DNA of 6,026 bases from Chloroflexota bacterium (GTDB lineage: Bacteria; Chloroflexota; UBA6077; JACQUR01). Under the pieces are notes generated by a model, which searched no databases, was not told the origin of the DNA, and was given only the letters and a program-made list of their open reading frames with translations. This document shows, in pieces, positions 1-5,816 of the stretch. The stretch spans positions 1 through 6,026 of the forward strand of contig JACQUR010000028.1 in assembly GCA_016210245.1 (NCBI GenBank). The letters run 5' to 3'. The translations under genes and the position numbers were made by a program. The stretch's first letter is position 1. Each line of letters begins with the position of its first letter.

Positions 1-33
1 TGCCAGGGGAGGGGAGCCGGTCCCGGATCGTCT

Positions 34-58
34 CCCCCTTCCCTGGTAGGGAAGGGGG
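34..58. repeat. 11-bp GC-rich hairpin followed by G-runs
   Basis: The arm at 34-44 (CCCCCTTCCCT) pairs perfectly with 48-58 (AGGGAAGGGGG) around a GGT loop. It is followed by TT and then runs of G at 61-66 and 79-84. The hairpin could end transcription of an upstream gene lying outside the window, but there is no T-tract after it on either strand. It may instead be a dispersed REP-like intergenic element. The clustered G-runs on the plus strand could also fold as a G-quadruplex. Both functions are inference; only the pairing is seen directly. Confidence 0.6.
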
Positions 59-105
59 TTGGGGGGTTAGGTCCGGCCGGGGGGAGAGGTCCGTCCGAAA
101 TAGCG

Positions 106-111
106 TATAAT
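106..111 (+). promoter_or_regulatory. -10 element for tRNA-Leu
   Basis: A perfect TATAAT lies 11 bases before the first base of the tRNA, which would put transcription start a few bases upstream of the mature 5' end. The surrounding bases (99-113) form a small AT-rich island in GC-rich sequence. No good TTGACA-like -35 box is visible at the expected distance (about 83-88 reads GGAGAG), so only the -10 is called. Confidence 0.55.
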
Positions 112-122
112 CACAGACACCC

Positions 123-204
123 GGGGAAATGCTGGAATTGGCAGACAGGCGTGGCTTAGGACCACGTGCCGCAAGGTGTGAGGGTTCGAGTCCCTCTTTC
201 CCCA
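123..204 (+). tRNA. tRNA-Leu (anticodon UAG)
   Basis: The acceptor stem GGGGAAA (123-129) pairs with TTTCCCC (197-203), with discriminator A at 204. The D-stem is CTG/CAG around GAATTGG. The anticodon stem CGTGG/CCACG (150-154, 162-166) encloses the loop CTTAGGA, giving anticodon TAG (157-159) with G at position 37, so it reads CUA and probably other CUN leucine codons. A long variable arm (GCC, GCAA loop, GGT; 168-177) marks a class II tRNA. The T-arm is GAGGG-TTCGAGT-CCCTC (180-196). The bases after the discriminator are CCC, so CCA is not encoded and must be added by the CCA-adding enzyme. A perfect hairpin begins 20 bases downstream. Confidence 0.97.
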
Positions 205-223
205 CCCGCGCACTCTACGAAGG

Positions 224-287
224 AGTTCAGATTTGAGAGTGCAGAGTGCAGATTTCAATCTGCACTCTGCACTCTCAAATCTGAACT
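224..287. repeat. Perfect heptamer palindrome R1 (AGTGCAG units)
   Basis: The 31-base arms 224-254 and 257-287 are exact reverse complements separated by only TC (255-256). Each arm reads as four 7-base units plus three bases: AGTTCAG, ATTTGAG, AGTGCAG, AGTGCAG in the left arm and the mirror image in the right. It sits between tRNA-Leu and the leader of the sigma factor gene, 19 bases beyond the tRNA 3' end. In RNA it would form a long uninterrupted hairpin that could terminate transcription or define the tRNA 3' precursor, although no U-tract follows. The core heptamer has no stop codon in any of the six frames. Confidence 0.93.
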
Positions 288-616
288 GGCTCTCAGGGCC
301 TGGTGGGATCGGCACCCCAGGTCGGGTGGGCGTCTCCACTTTACGGCCCCACTCCGAGCAGGCTTCGCTGCGCTCGGGCGATCGACCCTGCGACGCGGAG
401 CGTTCCAGGGTCTGGAGCGCGCTCTCCAGCGCTCGCCTGGCGCTGGCAAGGTCCTCGTGCAGGTAGGCCAGCGTGCGCGGTTCAATGTGCAGGCCTCACC
501 CAGTCCTCAGCGCTCGCCTCAGTCCTTCGCACAGCAGCGTAACCGGGCGGCTCCTGGCCCGTTTATGAAACGCTGCGAGGTACACCGCGCAGGCCACAAC
601 CGGCTGGCAGCGGAAG
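288..616. other. Long leader/intergenic region before the sigma gene
   Basis: This stretch of about 330 bases has no gene I can support. Long open frames cross it on both strands, but they continue through the palindrome and the tRNA and look like GC-rich noise. One minus-strand frame (about 495 down to 370) gives a helix-like peptide containing LAYLHEDLASARRALESAL, preceded by a TGA at 496-498 and lacking a clear start; it could be a decayed gene fragment. A short imperfect hairpin, CGAGCAGGCTTCGCTGCGCTCG, lies near 355-376. No confident promoter for the sigma gene is visible. Confidence 0.4.
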
Positions 617-623
617 AAGGAGG
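617..623 (+). promoter_or_regulatory. Strong Shine-Dalgarno for the sigma gene
   Basis: AAGGAGG is a near-perfect anti-16S match just before a cluster of three in-frame non-ATG starts: GTG 627, TTG 630 and GTG 633. From the GGAGG core the spacings are 3, 6 and 9 bases. The first is tight and either of the others is more usual, so the true start may be residue 2 or 3 of the annotated protein. Confidence 0.75.
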
Positions 624-626
624 CCA

Positions 627-1646
627 GTGTTGGTGCTGGAACTGGGTCTTGCCCCATCGGGCGATGAAACCTCCCTCCCATCGGAAGAATCGGAAGAAGA
701 GGAACTGGAACCGCGCCCGAGCGACCTCGACGAAGCGAGCCTCGGCGATGGGGCGATGGACATTTACCTCGCCGAGATCAGCCGCCATCGACTGCTCGGC
801 GCCGAGGAGGAGATGGCGTTCGGCCAGCAGGTGCTCGCCGGCCAGGAGGCAGCGCGGCGCCTGCCCGACGCGCCGCCGCACGAGCGGGCCGGCCTGGAGG
901 AGGCGATTCGGGCGGGAAACGCGGCCCACCGCCGGCTCATCGAGGCCAATCTGCGGCTCGTCATCTCCGTCGCGCGTCGCTATCAGGGGTTGGGACTGCC
1001 GCTCCTGGACCTCGTCCAGGAGGGCAATATCGGCCTGTACCGCGCCGCCAACCGGTACGACTATCGCCGCGGGTTCCGTTTCACCACCTATGCCTACTGG
1101 TGGATCCGCCAGGGCATTACGCGCGCGATTGCCGACCAGTCGCGCACGATCCGCCTCCCGGTCCACATCCACGAGCGCATGTCTATCCTGGCCCGCGTCA
1201 GCCGCGAGCTGGAACAGGACCTTGGACGCGATCCAGAGGTGGAGGAGCTGGCGGAGCGGGCGGGCCTCAGCCCGGAACAGGTGCGCGTGGCGACCAACGT
1301 CGTTCGCTCGCAGGGCTCGTTAGACGCGCCAATGGATGAGGAGGAGGGCGCCGGGCTGGGCCAGGTCGTGGCCGACCCACAGGCCCTGGACCCGCACGAG
1401 GAGGCGGAGCGGACCTGGCTCGCGCGGATCGTGGAGCAGGCTATGGAGGAGCTGACGCCCAAGGAGCGGGAGGTGATCTCCAAACGCTACGGCCTGGGCG
1501 GCCACGACGCAGAGCTGACCCTGGCCGATATCGGCCGGGCGATGGGCCTGAGCCGCGAGCGCATCCGGCAGATCGAGCAGAACGCGCTGCGCAAGCTGCG
1601 CTCGCCCAGGCTGCGCCAGTTGGTGCGGGACTACTTCGCCGCGTAA
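627..1646 (+). CDS. RNA polymerase sigma factor, sigma-70 family (group 1/2 type)
   Basis: This is a promoter-recognition subunit that joins core RNA polymerase. The 339 residues begin with an acidic tail (about 19-42) in place of region 1.1. Region 1.2 follows from MDIYLAEI (44-51). Region 2 spans about 102-179, with the core-binding LLDLVQEGNIGL and the -10-reading WWIRQGITRAIADQSRTIRL, including Q162 and T165, which align with the -10-contacting Gln and Thr of E. coli sigma-70. Region 3 spans about 180-250. Region 4 spans about 273-339, with the -35 helix-turn-helix LTLADIGRAMGLSRERIRQI. It lacks the long non-conserved insert and region 1.1 of a housekeeping RpoD, so a group 2 alternative factor is likely; a short primary sigma remains possible. 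The start is one of GTG 627, TTG 630 or GTG 633 behind a strong Shine-Dalgarno. The gene ends in TAA, 16 bases before palindrome R2. Confidence 0.95.
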   Translation: MLVLELGLAPSGDETSLPSEESEEEELEPRPSDLDEASLGDGAMDIYLAEISRHRLLGAEEEMAFGQQVLAGQEAARRLPDAPPHERAGLEEAIRAGNAAHRRLIEANLRLVISVARRYQGLGLPLLDLVQEGNIGLYRAANRYDYRRGFRFTTYAYWWIRQGITRAIADQSRTIRLPVHIHERMSILARVSRELEQDLGRDPEVEELAERAGLSPEQVRVATNVVRSQGSLDAPMDEEEGAGLGQVVADPQALDPHEEAERTWLARIVEQAMEELTPKEREVISKRYGLGGHDAELTLADIGRAMGLSRERIRQIEQNALRKLRSPRLRQLVRDYFAA

Positions 1647-1657
1647 GCTGTTCCGGG

Positions 1658-1722
1658 TTGGAGGTTAGAGGTTGGAGGTTGGAGGTTGGAGGCCTCCAAC
1701 CTCCAACCTCCAACCTCTAACC
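1658..1722. repeat. Perfect heptamer palindrome R2 (TTGGAGG units)
   Basis: The arms 1663-1692 and 1693-1722 are exact 30-base reverse complements with no spacer, making a 60-base perfect palindrome. The left side holds five heptamers from 1658 (TTGGAGG, TTAGAGG, then TTGGAGG three times). The right side holds CCTCCAA three times, then CCTCTAA. The variant unit TTAGAGG is mirrored exactly by CCTCTAA, so the two arms changed together or were copied from each other. The palindrome fills most of the gap between the sigma gene stop and the next start. There is no T-tract, so it is not a classic intrinsic terminator. Confidence 0.95.
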
Positions 1723-1737
1723 CCGTCGAGAGAGTGT

Positions 1738-2061
1738 GTGGGCGACGAGGACCGGGAGCGGTTGGAGCGGCAGACGGCGCGCAACCTGGAGGGGCTGGAG
1801 CTGGAGCGGGCCGGGCGGGTCGACGAGGCGGTGCGCCTGTACGAGCAGAACCTGCAGGAGGGATTCGCTGGCGACTGGCCGGTCGCGCGCCTGGTGGGCA
1901 TCTACACCGCCCGCGGACAACTCCAGGAGGCCGCCCGGGTGCTCGAGCGGGGTATCGAGGTGCTGCAACACTCCCGCGCCAGGACCGCGGCCGACCGCCG
2001 CGCGCTCCTGCAGGTCTATCGGCGGCGGCTCAAGGCGCTGAAACTGAAACGTAATGCGTAA
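1738..2061 (+). CDS. Small TPR-like helical protein
   Basis: This is a protein of 107 residues, all predicted helical and rich in Arg, Leu and Glu, with no signal peptide or membrane segment. Two tetratricopeptide-like helix pairs are visible: about residues 14-42 (pattern LELERAGRVDEAVRLYEQNL) and about 49-77 (GIYTARGQLQEAARVLERGI). Both have the small-residue and Ala spacing typical of TPRs, so a protein-binding role is likely but the partner is unknown. The frame stays open upstream through palindrome R2 to a TTG at 1672. I prefer GTG 1738 because it follows GAGAG and excludes the repeat. The last three residues (RNA) and the TAA stop are encoded by heptamers of array R3. It follows the sigma gene by 91 bases and may be cotranscribed if R2 does not terminate. 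Confidence 0.7.
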   Translation: MGDEDRERLERQTARNLEGLELERAGRVDEAVRLYEQNLQEGFAGDWPVARLVGIYTARGQLQEAARVLERGIEVLQHSRARTAADRRALLQVYRRRLKALKLKRNA

Positions 2062-2163
2062 AACGTAAAACGTAATGAGAGGCTTCCTCTACGCCTTACG
2101 CCTTACGTTTTACGTTTTACGTTTTACGTTTTACGCCTTACGTTTTACGCCTTACGCAGTACG
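2050..2163. repeat. Inverted heptamer array R3 between convergent genes
   Basis: The left side has four units (2050-2077): CGTAATG, CGTAAAA, CGTAAAA, CGTAATG. A small central hairpin (AGAGG 2078-2082, CTT loop, CCTCT 2086-2090) joins it to eleven units on the right (2087-2163): CTCTACG, CCTTACG twice, TTTTACG four times, CCTTACG, TTTTACG, CCTTACG, CAGTACG. The right side therefore mixes two main unit types that differ at the first two bases. The arms are unequal (4 against 11 units). The array contains the stop codons of both flanking genes: TAA 2059-2061 on the plus strand and TAA at 2147-2145 on the minus strand. It may also act as a bidirectional terminator between the converging genes. 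Confidence 0.93.
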
Positions 2164-3347
2164 CACGCGGACAGCTCCGCGTAGAGCGACTCGAAGCGGC
2201 TGAGAGTGCGATCGAAGGAGTGGGCCTGAGCCACGTCGCGGCTGCGGGCGGCAAAGCGCCGACGCGCGGGAGGGTCCACCAGGGCGGCGATGAGCTGGCG
2301 CGCCAGGTCCTGGTGATCCCCCGGGCGGTGCAGGAAGCCGTTCTCGCCGTGGAGCACCAGCTCCGGGATGGCGCAACTGGCGGCCCCGACGAGCGGCAGG
2401 CCAGAGGCCGCCGCCTCGAGCAGGACCATGCCCTGGAGCTCGGCTTCAGAGGGCAGGGCGAAGAGGTCCACCGCGCGATACGCCAGGGGAACGAGATCGT
2501 CCGGGAGCAGGCCGGTGAAGGTGATGTGCTCCTGCACCCGCAGCGTCTCGGCCAACTCCATCACCTCGCTCGAGCCAGTGCCGACCAGCACGAAGTGGGC
2601 GTCGACGGCGGCGCGGACCAGCGGAATGGCCTGCAGGAGCAGATCGAGCCGTTTCTCCCGGGCGAAGCGCCCGGCGTAGAGCACCAGGGGCTGCGCTTGC
2701 GGCAGGCCCAGGCGAGCGCGGATGCTCGCACGCTCGAGCTCGTCTTCGGGCGGGCGGAAGCAGCGGAGGTCCACACCGTTGGAGACAGGGATCGCCTGGT
2801 GCGGCAGGCCGTGCGCCTCCAGCAGATGGCAGGCGGTGCGCGAGGGAGCGGTGACCGCGTCGCAGTGGGCGCCCAGGGCGATCACCGTCTCCCAGAACTT
2901 CGACGCGAAGAGCCGAAAGACGGGCGAGCGCTTGTTGCGCGCGGGAAAAGGGTTGTCCGGCAAGGCGTGGAAGGTTGCCACGACCGGGATACCCGCCTGC
3001 TCCGCTACCTTGATGGCCATGGCGCCGATGTAGGCCGGGAGCTGGATGTGGACGACGTCCGGGCGCAGCGCGTCGATCGTGCGGCGCACGGTGCTCATGG
3101 GCAGAAACGCCACGCGAATGCGATCGCGGTCCAGGTTCTTGACCAGGTGCAGGGCGGGGACGGAGCGGCAGCGCACCACCGCCACGCCACCCTCGCGCTC
3201 GGTACAATCGGCGAACGACGAGGCAGGAGCGAGCACCGTGACGTGGTGGCCGCGGTCTGCTAGCCCGTGGGCGAGCCGACGGACACTGATCGCGCTCCCA
3301 CCCAGCGTGGGCGGGTAGTACTGGTCCGCTGCGAGCAGGATCTTCAT
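2145..3347 (-). CDS. Glycosyltransferase family 4 (GT-B fold)
   Basis: This is a 400-residue retaining glycosyltransferase that moves a sugar from a nucleotide donor to an unknown acceptor, probably at the cytoplasmic face of the membrane. The N-terminal Rossmann domain starts MKILLAADQYYPPTLGGSA, with the GGSA acceptor/donor loop at 16-19. The C-terminal donor domain has NGVD (190-193), GRFAREKRLD with R227 and K232, and the family E-x7-E motif as E303...E311 in SEAELQGMVLLEA. The ATG is secure because an in-frame TGA lies eight codons upstream. A weak AGGG sits 5 bases before it. The final residues VLRKA and the TAA stop are encoded by heptamers of array R3, so the original C-terminus may have been altered. 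It lies 63 bases after the SDR gene with no palindrome between, the only gap lacking one. Candidate acceptors are glycolipids or cell-envelope glycans; the specificity cannot be read. Confidence 0.93.
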   Translation of the reverse strand: MKILLAADQYYPPTLGGSAISVRRLAHGLADRGHHVTVLAPASSFADCTEREGGVAVVRCRSVPALHLVKNLDRDRIRVAFLPMSTVRRTIDALRPDVVHIQLPAYIGAMAIKVAEQAGIPVVATFHALPDNPFPARNKRSPVFRLFASKFWETVIALGAHCDAVTAPSRTACHLLEAHGLPHQAIPVSNGVDLRCFRPPEDELERASIRARLGLPQAQPLVLYAGRFAREKRLDLLLQAIPLVRAAVDAHFVLVGTGSSEVMELAETLRVQEHITFTGLLPDDLVPLAYRAVDLFALPSEAELQGMVLLEAAASGLPLVGAASCAIPELVLHGENGFLHRPGDHQDLARQLIAALVDPPARRRFAARSRDVAQAHSFDRTLSRFESLYAELSACVLRKA

Positions 3348-3370
3348 CCGGGCCCTTGCGCTCCGTGCTC

Positions 3371-3377
3371 ACCTCCT
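3371..3377 (-). promoter_or_regulatory. Orphan Shine-Dalgarno-like AGGAGGT
   Basis: On the minus strand a perfect AGGAGGT lies 23 bases upstream of the GT4 ATG, too far for direct use. No start in the GT4 frame lies closer, because TGA at 3371-3369 interrupts that frame. It could serve a short leader peptide, stand by for ribosomes finishing the SDR gene, or be chance. Confidence 0.35.
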
Positions 3378-3410
3378 GATTGCAAGGTGTAGGCCCAGAG
3401 GGGGATCGGA

Positions 3411-4391
3411 CTACAGCCAGCCCGCAGTGCGGTACCAGCGCGCGGTCTGGGCCAGGCCGTCGGCGAGCGCGACTCTGGGCTCGAAGCCCAGTTCGCGTTT
3501 GGCCCGCGCGGCGCTGCAGAGCCAGGCAGGTTGTCGCAGCTCCTGGACCTTGTTGCGGGTCAGCACGGTGGGCGCGCGCAAGGCTCTGGCGGCGCCCTCC
3601 GACGCCCAGGCAGCCGCATCGAGGAGCGAGAGTGGCACCCGGACCCGGCGAGGGCGTCTGCCCAGGCAGGCGCCAATCAGTTGCAGCGCCTCGTCCAGGC
3701 TCGTGTCGCCCCCGGTGATGAAATACGTGCGGCCGGCCGCGTGCGGGCTGGTTGCCGCCAGCAGCATGCCTTCGACGAGATCGCTTACGTAGACCAGGCT
3801 CAGGTGTCTGGGCCGGCCAAGGGTAGGCTGAAGGCCCAGGGCGACCAGGCGGAAGAACGTGAGCACGTCGGTGTCGCGGGGGCCATACACGATCGGTGGA
3901 CGGATGATGGTGCAAGGCACGTGCGCCATCCAGCCCTGGGCCACCAGTTCCGCATTGAGCTTGCTGCGCCCATACGGAGACACGGGGCGGCAGGGGGAAT
4001 CCTCCGTGAGCGGGGCTCCCCCGATGGTCGGGCCCGCGGCCGCCAGGCTGCTGACGAGCAGGAAGCGCTGGAGCGAGTCGTTCTGCTGGGCAGAGATCTT
4101 GAGCAGGCGCGCCGTGCCCTCGGCGTTGACGGCGTGGTAGTCGACCTCGCGCAGCGCCCTGGTCAGCCCGGCCACGTGGAAGACGCACTCCACGCCTGCC
4201 GCCGCCCTGGCCAGGGCGGCGGCGTCGCCCAGGTCGCCCAGCTCCAGCTCCACCGGCAGCGCCGCCAGAGTCCGCGCGCGCTCGCGGCTGCGCACCAGGC
4301 AGCGCACCTGCCAGCCGCGCGCCAGCAGCAGGTCGACCAGGTGGCTGCCGATGAAGCCCGTGGCGCCGGTGACCAGGGCCCGGGGTGACAT
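3411..4391 (-). CDS. Extended SDR / NAD(P)-dependent epimerase or reductase
   Basis: This 326-residue enzyme belongs to the NAD-dependent epimerase/dehydratase, 3beta-HSD and dihydroflavonol-reductase-like superfamily. The nucleotide-binding motif TGATGFIG is at 8-15 and the conserved HVAGL at 72-76 (NNAG-like). The catalytic Ser region is LLVSSLAAAGP with S114/S115, and the active-site YGRSK gives Y140 and K144. RPPIVYGP at 164-171 is typical of extended SDRs. The length is normal and all key residues are present. The substrate could be a nucleotide sugar, a hydroxysteroid-like lipid or a 3-keto lipid; the neighbours favour lipid or glycolipid metabolism. The start is ATG 4391 with a weak AGGGATAGG upstream, 14 bases inside the edge of repeat R4. 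It is probably cotranscribed with the GT4 gene downstream. Confidence 0.92.
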   Translation of the reverse strand: MSPRALVTGATGFIGSHLVDLLLARGWQVRCLVRSRERARTLAALPVELELGDLGDAAALARAAAGVECVFHVAGLTRALREVDYHAVNAEGTARLLKISAQQNDSLQRFLLVSSLAAAGPTIGGAPLTEDSPCRPVSPYGRSKLNAELVAQGWMAHVPCTIIRPPIVYGPRDTDVLTFFRLVALGLQPTLGRPRHLSLVYVSDLVEGMLLAATSPHAAGRTYFITGGDTSLDEALQLIGACLGRRPRRVRVPLSLLDAAAWASEGAARALRAPTVLTRNKVQELRQPAWLCSAARAKRELGFEPRVALADGLAQTARWYRTAGWL

Positions 4392-4405
4392 GCTGCCTAT
4401 CCCTG

Positions 4406-4589
4406 AGAAGGCAGAAGGCAGAAGGCAGAAGGCAGAAGGCAGACCGCAGACGGCAATAGGCAGGAGGCAGGAGGCAGACGACAGTCGGCAGGGGATGGAA
4501 CCGCCGCCTGATGCAGATGCGCCCGGTTGCTGTTTGCCTGCCGCTGTCTACCCACTGCTTGCTGCCTACTGCCTTCTGCTTTCTGCGAG
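4406..4589. repeat. Degenerate inverted heptamer array R4 (AGAAGGC units)
   Basis: The left side keeps strict 7-base phase for 13 units (4406-4496): AGAAGGC five times, then AGACCGC, AGACGGC, AATAGGC, AGGAGGC twice, AGACGAC, AGTCGGC and AGGGGAT. The right side (4527-4589) has nine units of mostly NTGCNNN form, including TTGCCTG, CTGCTTG, CTGCCTA, CTGCCTT and CTGCTTT. The two sides are inverted relative to each other around about 30 non-repeat bases. Units near the centre are the most diverged while the left outer five are identical, as if the outer end was recently re-expanded. The right side overlaps the 3' end of the GT28 gene and provides its stop codon. Confidence 0.88.
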
Positions 4590-5816
4590 CGCCAGCGCCC
4601 ACTGAGCGACTGAAGCCGCCGCTGCCGGGCGAGCGAGCTGGCGGGCGGCGGCGGACATGGTGGCGCGCAGCGGCTCGTCCAGGGCGAGGCGAGCGGTGGC
4701 GGCCACCACGCGAGCCGGGGTGGGGACGTAGAAGCCAGCGTTGGCGCGCTGGACCAGCACCTCGTTGCCCCGTTCCTGTCCCGGGAGCGTCTGGGTCACC
4801 AGCACCGGCCGGCCGCGCGCGAAGGCCTCGGCGATCGTTTGCGGCCCACCCTTGGTCAGCACCACGTCGCAGGCCGCCATCAGCTCGGCGACGGTGTCCA
4901 CGTAGCCGAACACGCGCATGGGAAACGGGGCGACGAGCGCCTGCAGGCGGCGCTCCAGGCCGACGTTGCGCCCGCACACCACGACGAGCTGCAGCTCGAG
5001 CCCGCTCTCGACCAACGCCTCCACCGCCATCTGGAGCTTGCCAGCGCCCTCGCCTCCCCCGAGCGCCAGCAACGTGAACCGGTCGGGGTCCAGGCCGAGG
5101 GCGCGCCGGGTCTCGGCAGCCGAGGGGCCTGCCTGGGCGAAGGTCGGGCCGATGGGCAGGCCGAGCACGCGCACTCGGGCTGCTGGCGCGCCGTGGCGCA
5201 GCACGGCCAGGCGTGCCTCCTCGGTGGCCACCGCGTAGGCGGTGATGCGGGGCTCCACCCAGCTCGCGTGGACCGACACCAGCTCGCTCACCTGCGCCAG
5301 CACCGGCGCGCGCAGGCGCTCGGCCTCCAGCGCGTCCAGGACCAGCGCCTGGACCAGGGGGTGGGTGGTGACGACAGCCGAGGGCTGAAGCTCGCGCACC
5401 AGGCGCCGGACGGCTGGCAGCAGGGGCGCCTGCGCGTCGCGGAGCAGGCGACGGGCGCGCCGCGGTCCGTTGGCCGCGTGGTAGACCAGGCCGTAGAGGC
5501 CTGGCAGATGGCGAATCGTAGGCCCGTAGAGCCGCCCGAGCCGGTAGGGCCAGGAGCGGCGGTCCAGGGCAAAGACATCCTCGATGCTGACCTGGGCAGT
5601 GCCCTCGGTGAGGCGCTCGAAGGCGTGCGCCAACGCCTCCGAAAGCCGGCGATGCCCCCCGCCCGCATCGTTCATGGCGATCAGGACCGAGGGATTTTGG
5701 ATTTTGGATTTTGGATTTTGGATTAGGACGGATTCCACGTGTGCTTCAACCTCGAGTCGGCCACCCAGAACCTGAGGCCGTTCCGATTCTGGATTCTGGA
5801 CGAGCGAAGCCCGCAC
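4566..5816 (-). CDS. GT28 glycosyltransferase, MGDG-synthase-like
   Basis: This enzyme probably transfers a sugar from a nucleotide sugar to a lipid such as diacylglycerol on the inner membrane face. The N-domain has VLIAMNDAGGGHRRLSEAL (44-62), the GGGH signature of the MGDG-synthase family, then RLYGPTIRHLPGLYGLVY (95-112) and VVTTHPL (148-154). The C-domain has LALGGGEGAGK (250-260), FGYVD (303-307), the donor-site TKGGPQTIAEA (321-331) and PGQERGNE (345-352). The core is intact. The start is unclear: GTG 5816 has GAGG 4 bases upstream, GTG 5738 is possible, and ATG 5675 would remove the first beta strand. Any upstream start means that repeat R5 is translated (VQNPESE near 6-12, IQNPKSKIQNP at 32-42). 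The last residues ESRRQ and the TAG stop come from repeat R4. It lies between the PLP-enzyme and SDR genes in an apparent operon. Confidence 0.88.
   Translation of the reverse strand: MRASLVQNPESERPQVLGGRLEVEAHVESVLIQNPKSKIQNPSVLIAMNDAGGGHRRLSEALAHAFERLTEGTAQVSIEDVFALDRRSWPYRLGRLYGPTIRHLPGLYGLVYHAANGPRRARRLLRDAQAPLLPAVRRLVRELQPSAVVTTHPLVQALVLDALEAERLRAPVLAQVSELVSVHASWVEPRITAYAVATEEARLAVLRHGAPAARVRVLGLPIGPTFAQAGPSAAETRRALGLDPDRFTLLALGGGEGAGKLQMAVEALVESGLELQLVVVCGRNVGLERRLQALVAPFPMRVFGYVDTVAELMAACDVVLTKGGPQTIAEAFARGRPVLVTQTLPGQERGNEVLVQRANAGFYVPTPARVVAATARLALDEPLRATMSAAARQLARPAAAASVAQWALALAESRRQ

Noticed and set aside
67..339. Minus-strand open frame across the tRNA and palindrome R1
   Set aside because: It is largely the antisense of a tRNA (giving the familiar spurious peptide GKRDSNPHTLR) plus the repeat.
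166..1323. Plus-strand open frame of 385 codons starting inside the tRNA
   Set aside because: It overlaps the tRNA, palindrome R1 and the sigma gene in another frame; its composition is that of a shadow frame.
1663..1722. Classic rho-independent terminators at the palindromes
   Set aside because: No palindrome is followed by a T-tract on the relevant strand; termination is possible but not supported by the canonical signature.
2220..3263. Plus-strand open frame of 347 codons opposite the GT4 gene, and a similar one at 3531-4388 opposite the SDR gene
   Set aside because: Both are antisense frames of confidently assigned genes and show no conserved motifs.
2446..4977. Very long minus-strand open frame of 843 codons spanning the GT4, SDR and GT28 genes
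   Set aside because: It lies out of frame with three genes that have clear family motifs, has no recognisable domains, and is Arg/Pro/Gly/Ala-rich as expected for GC-rich shadow frames. The stop-free R4 repeat helps keep it open.
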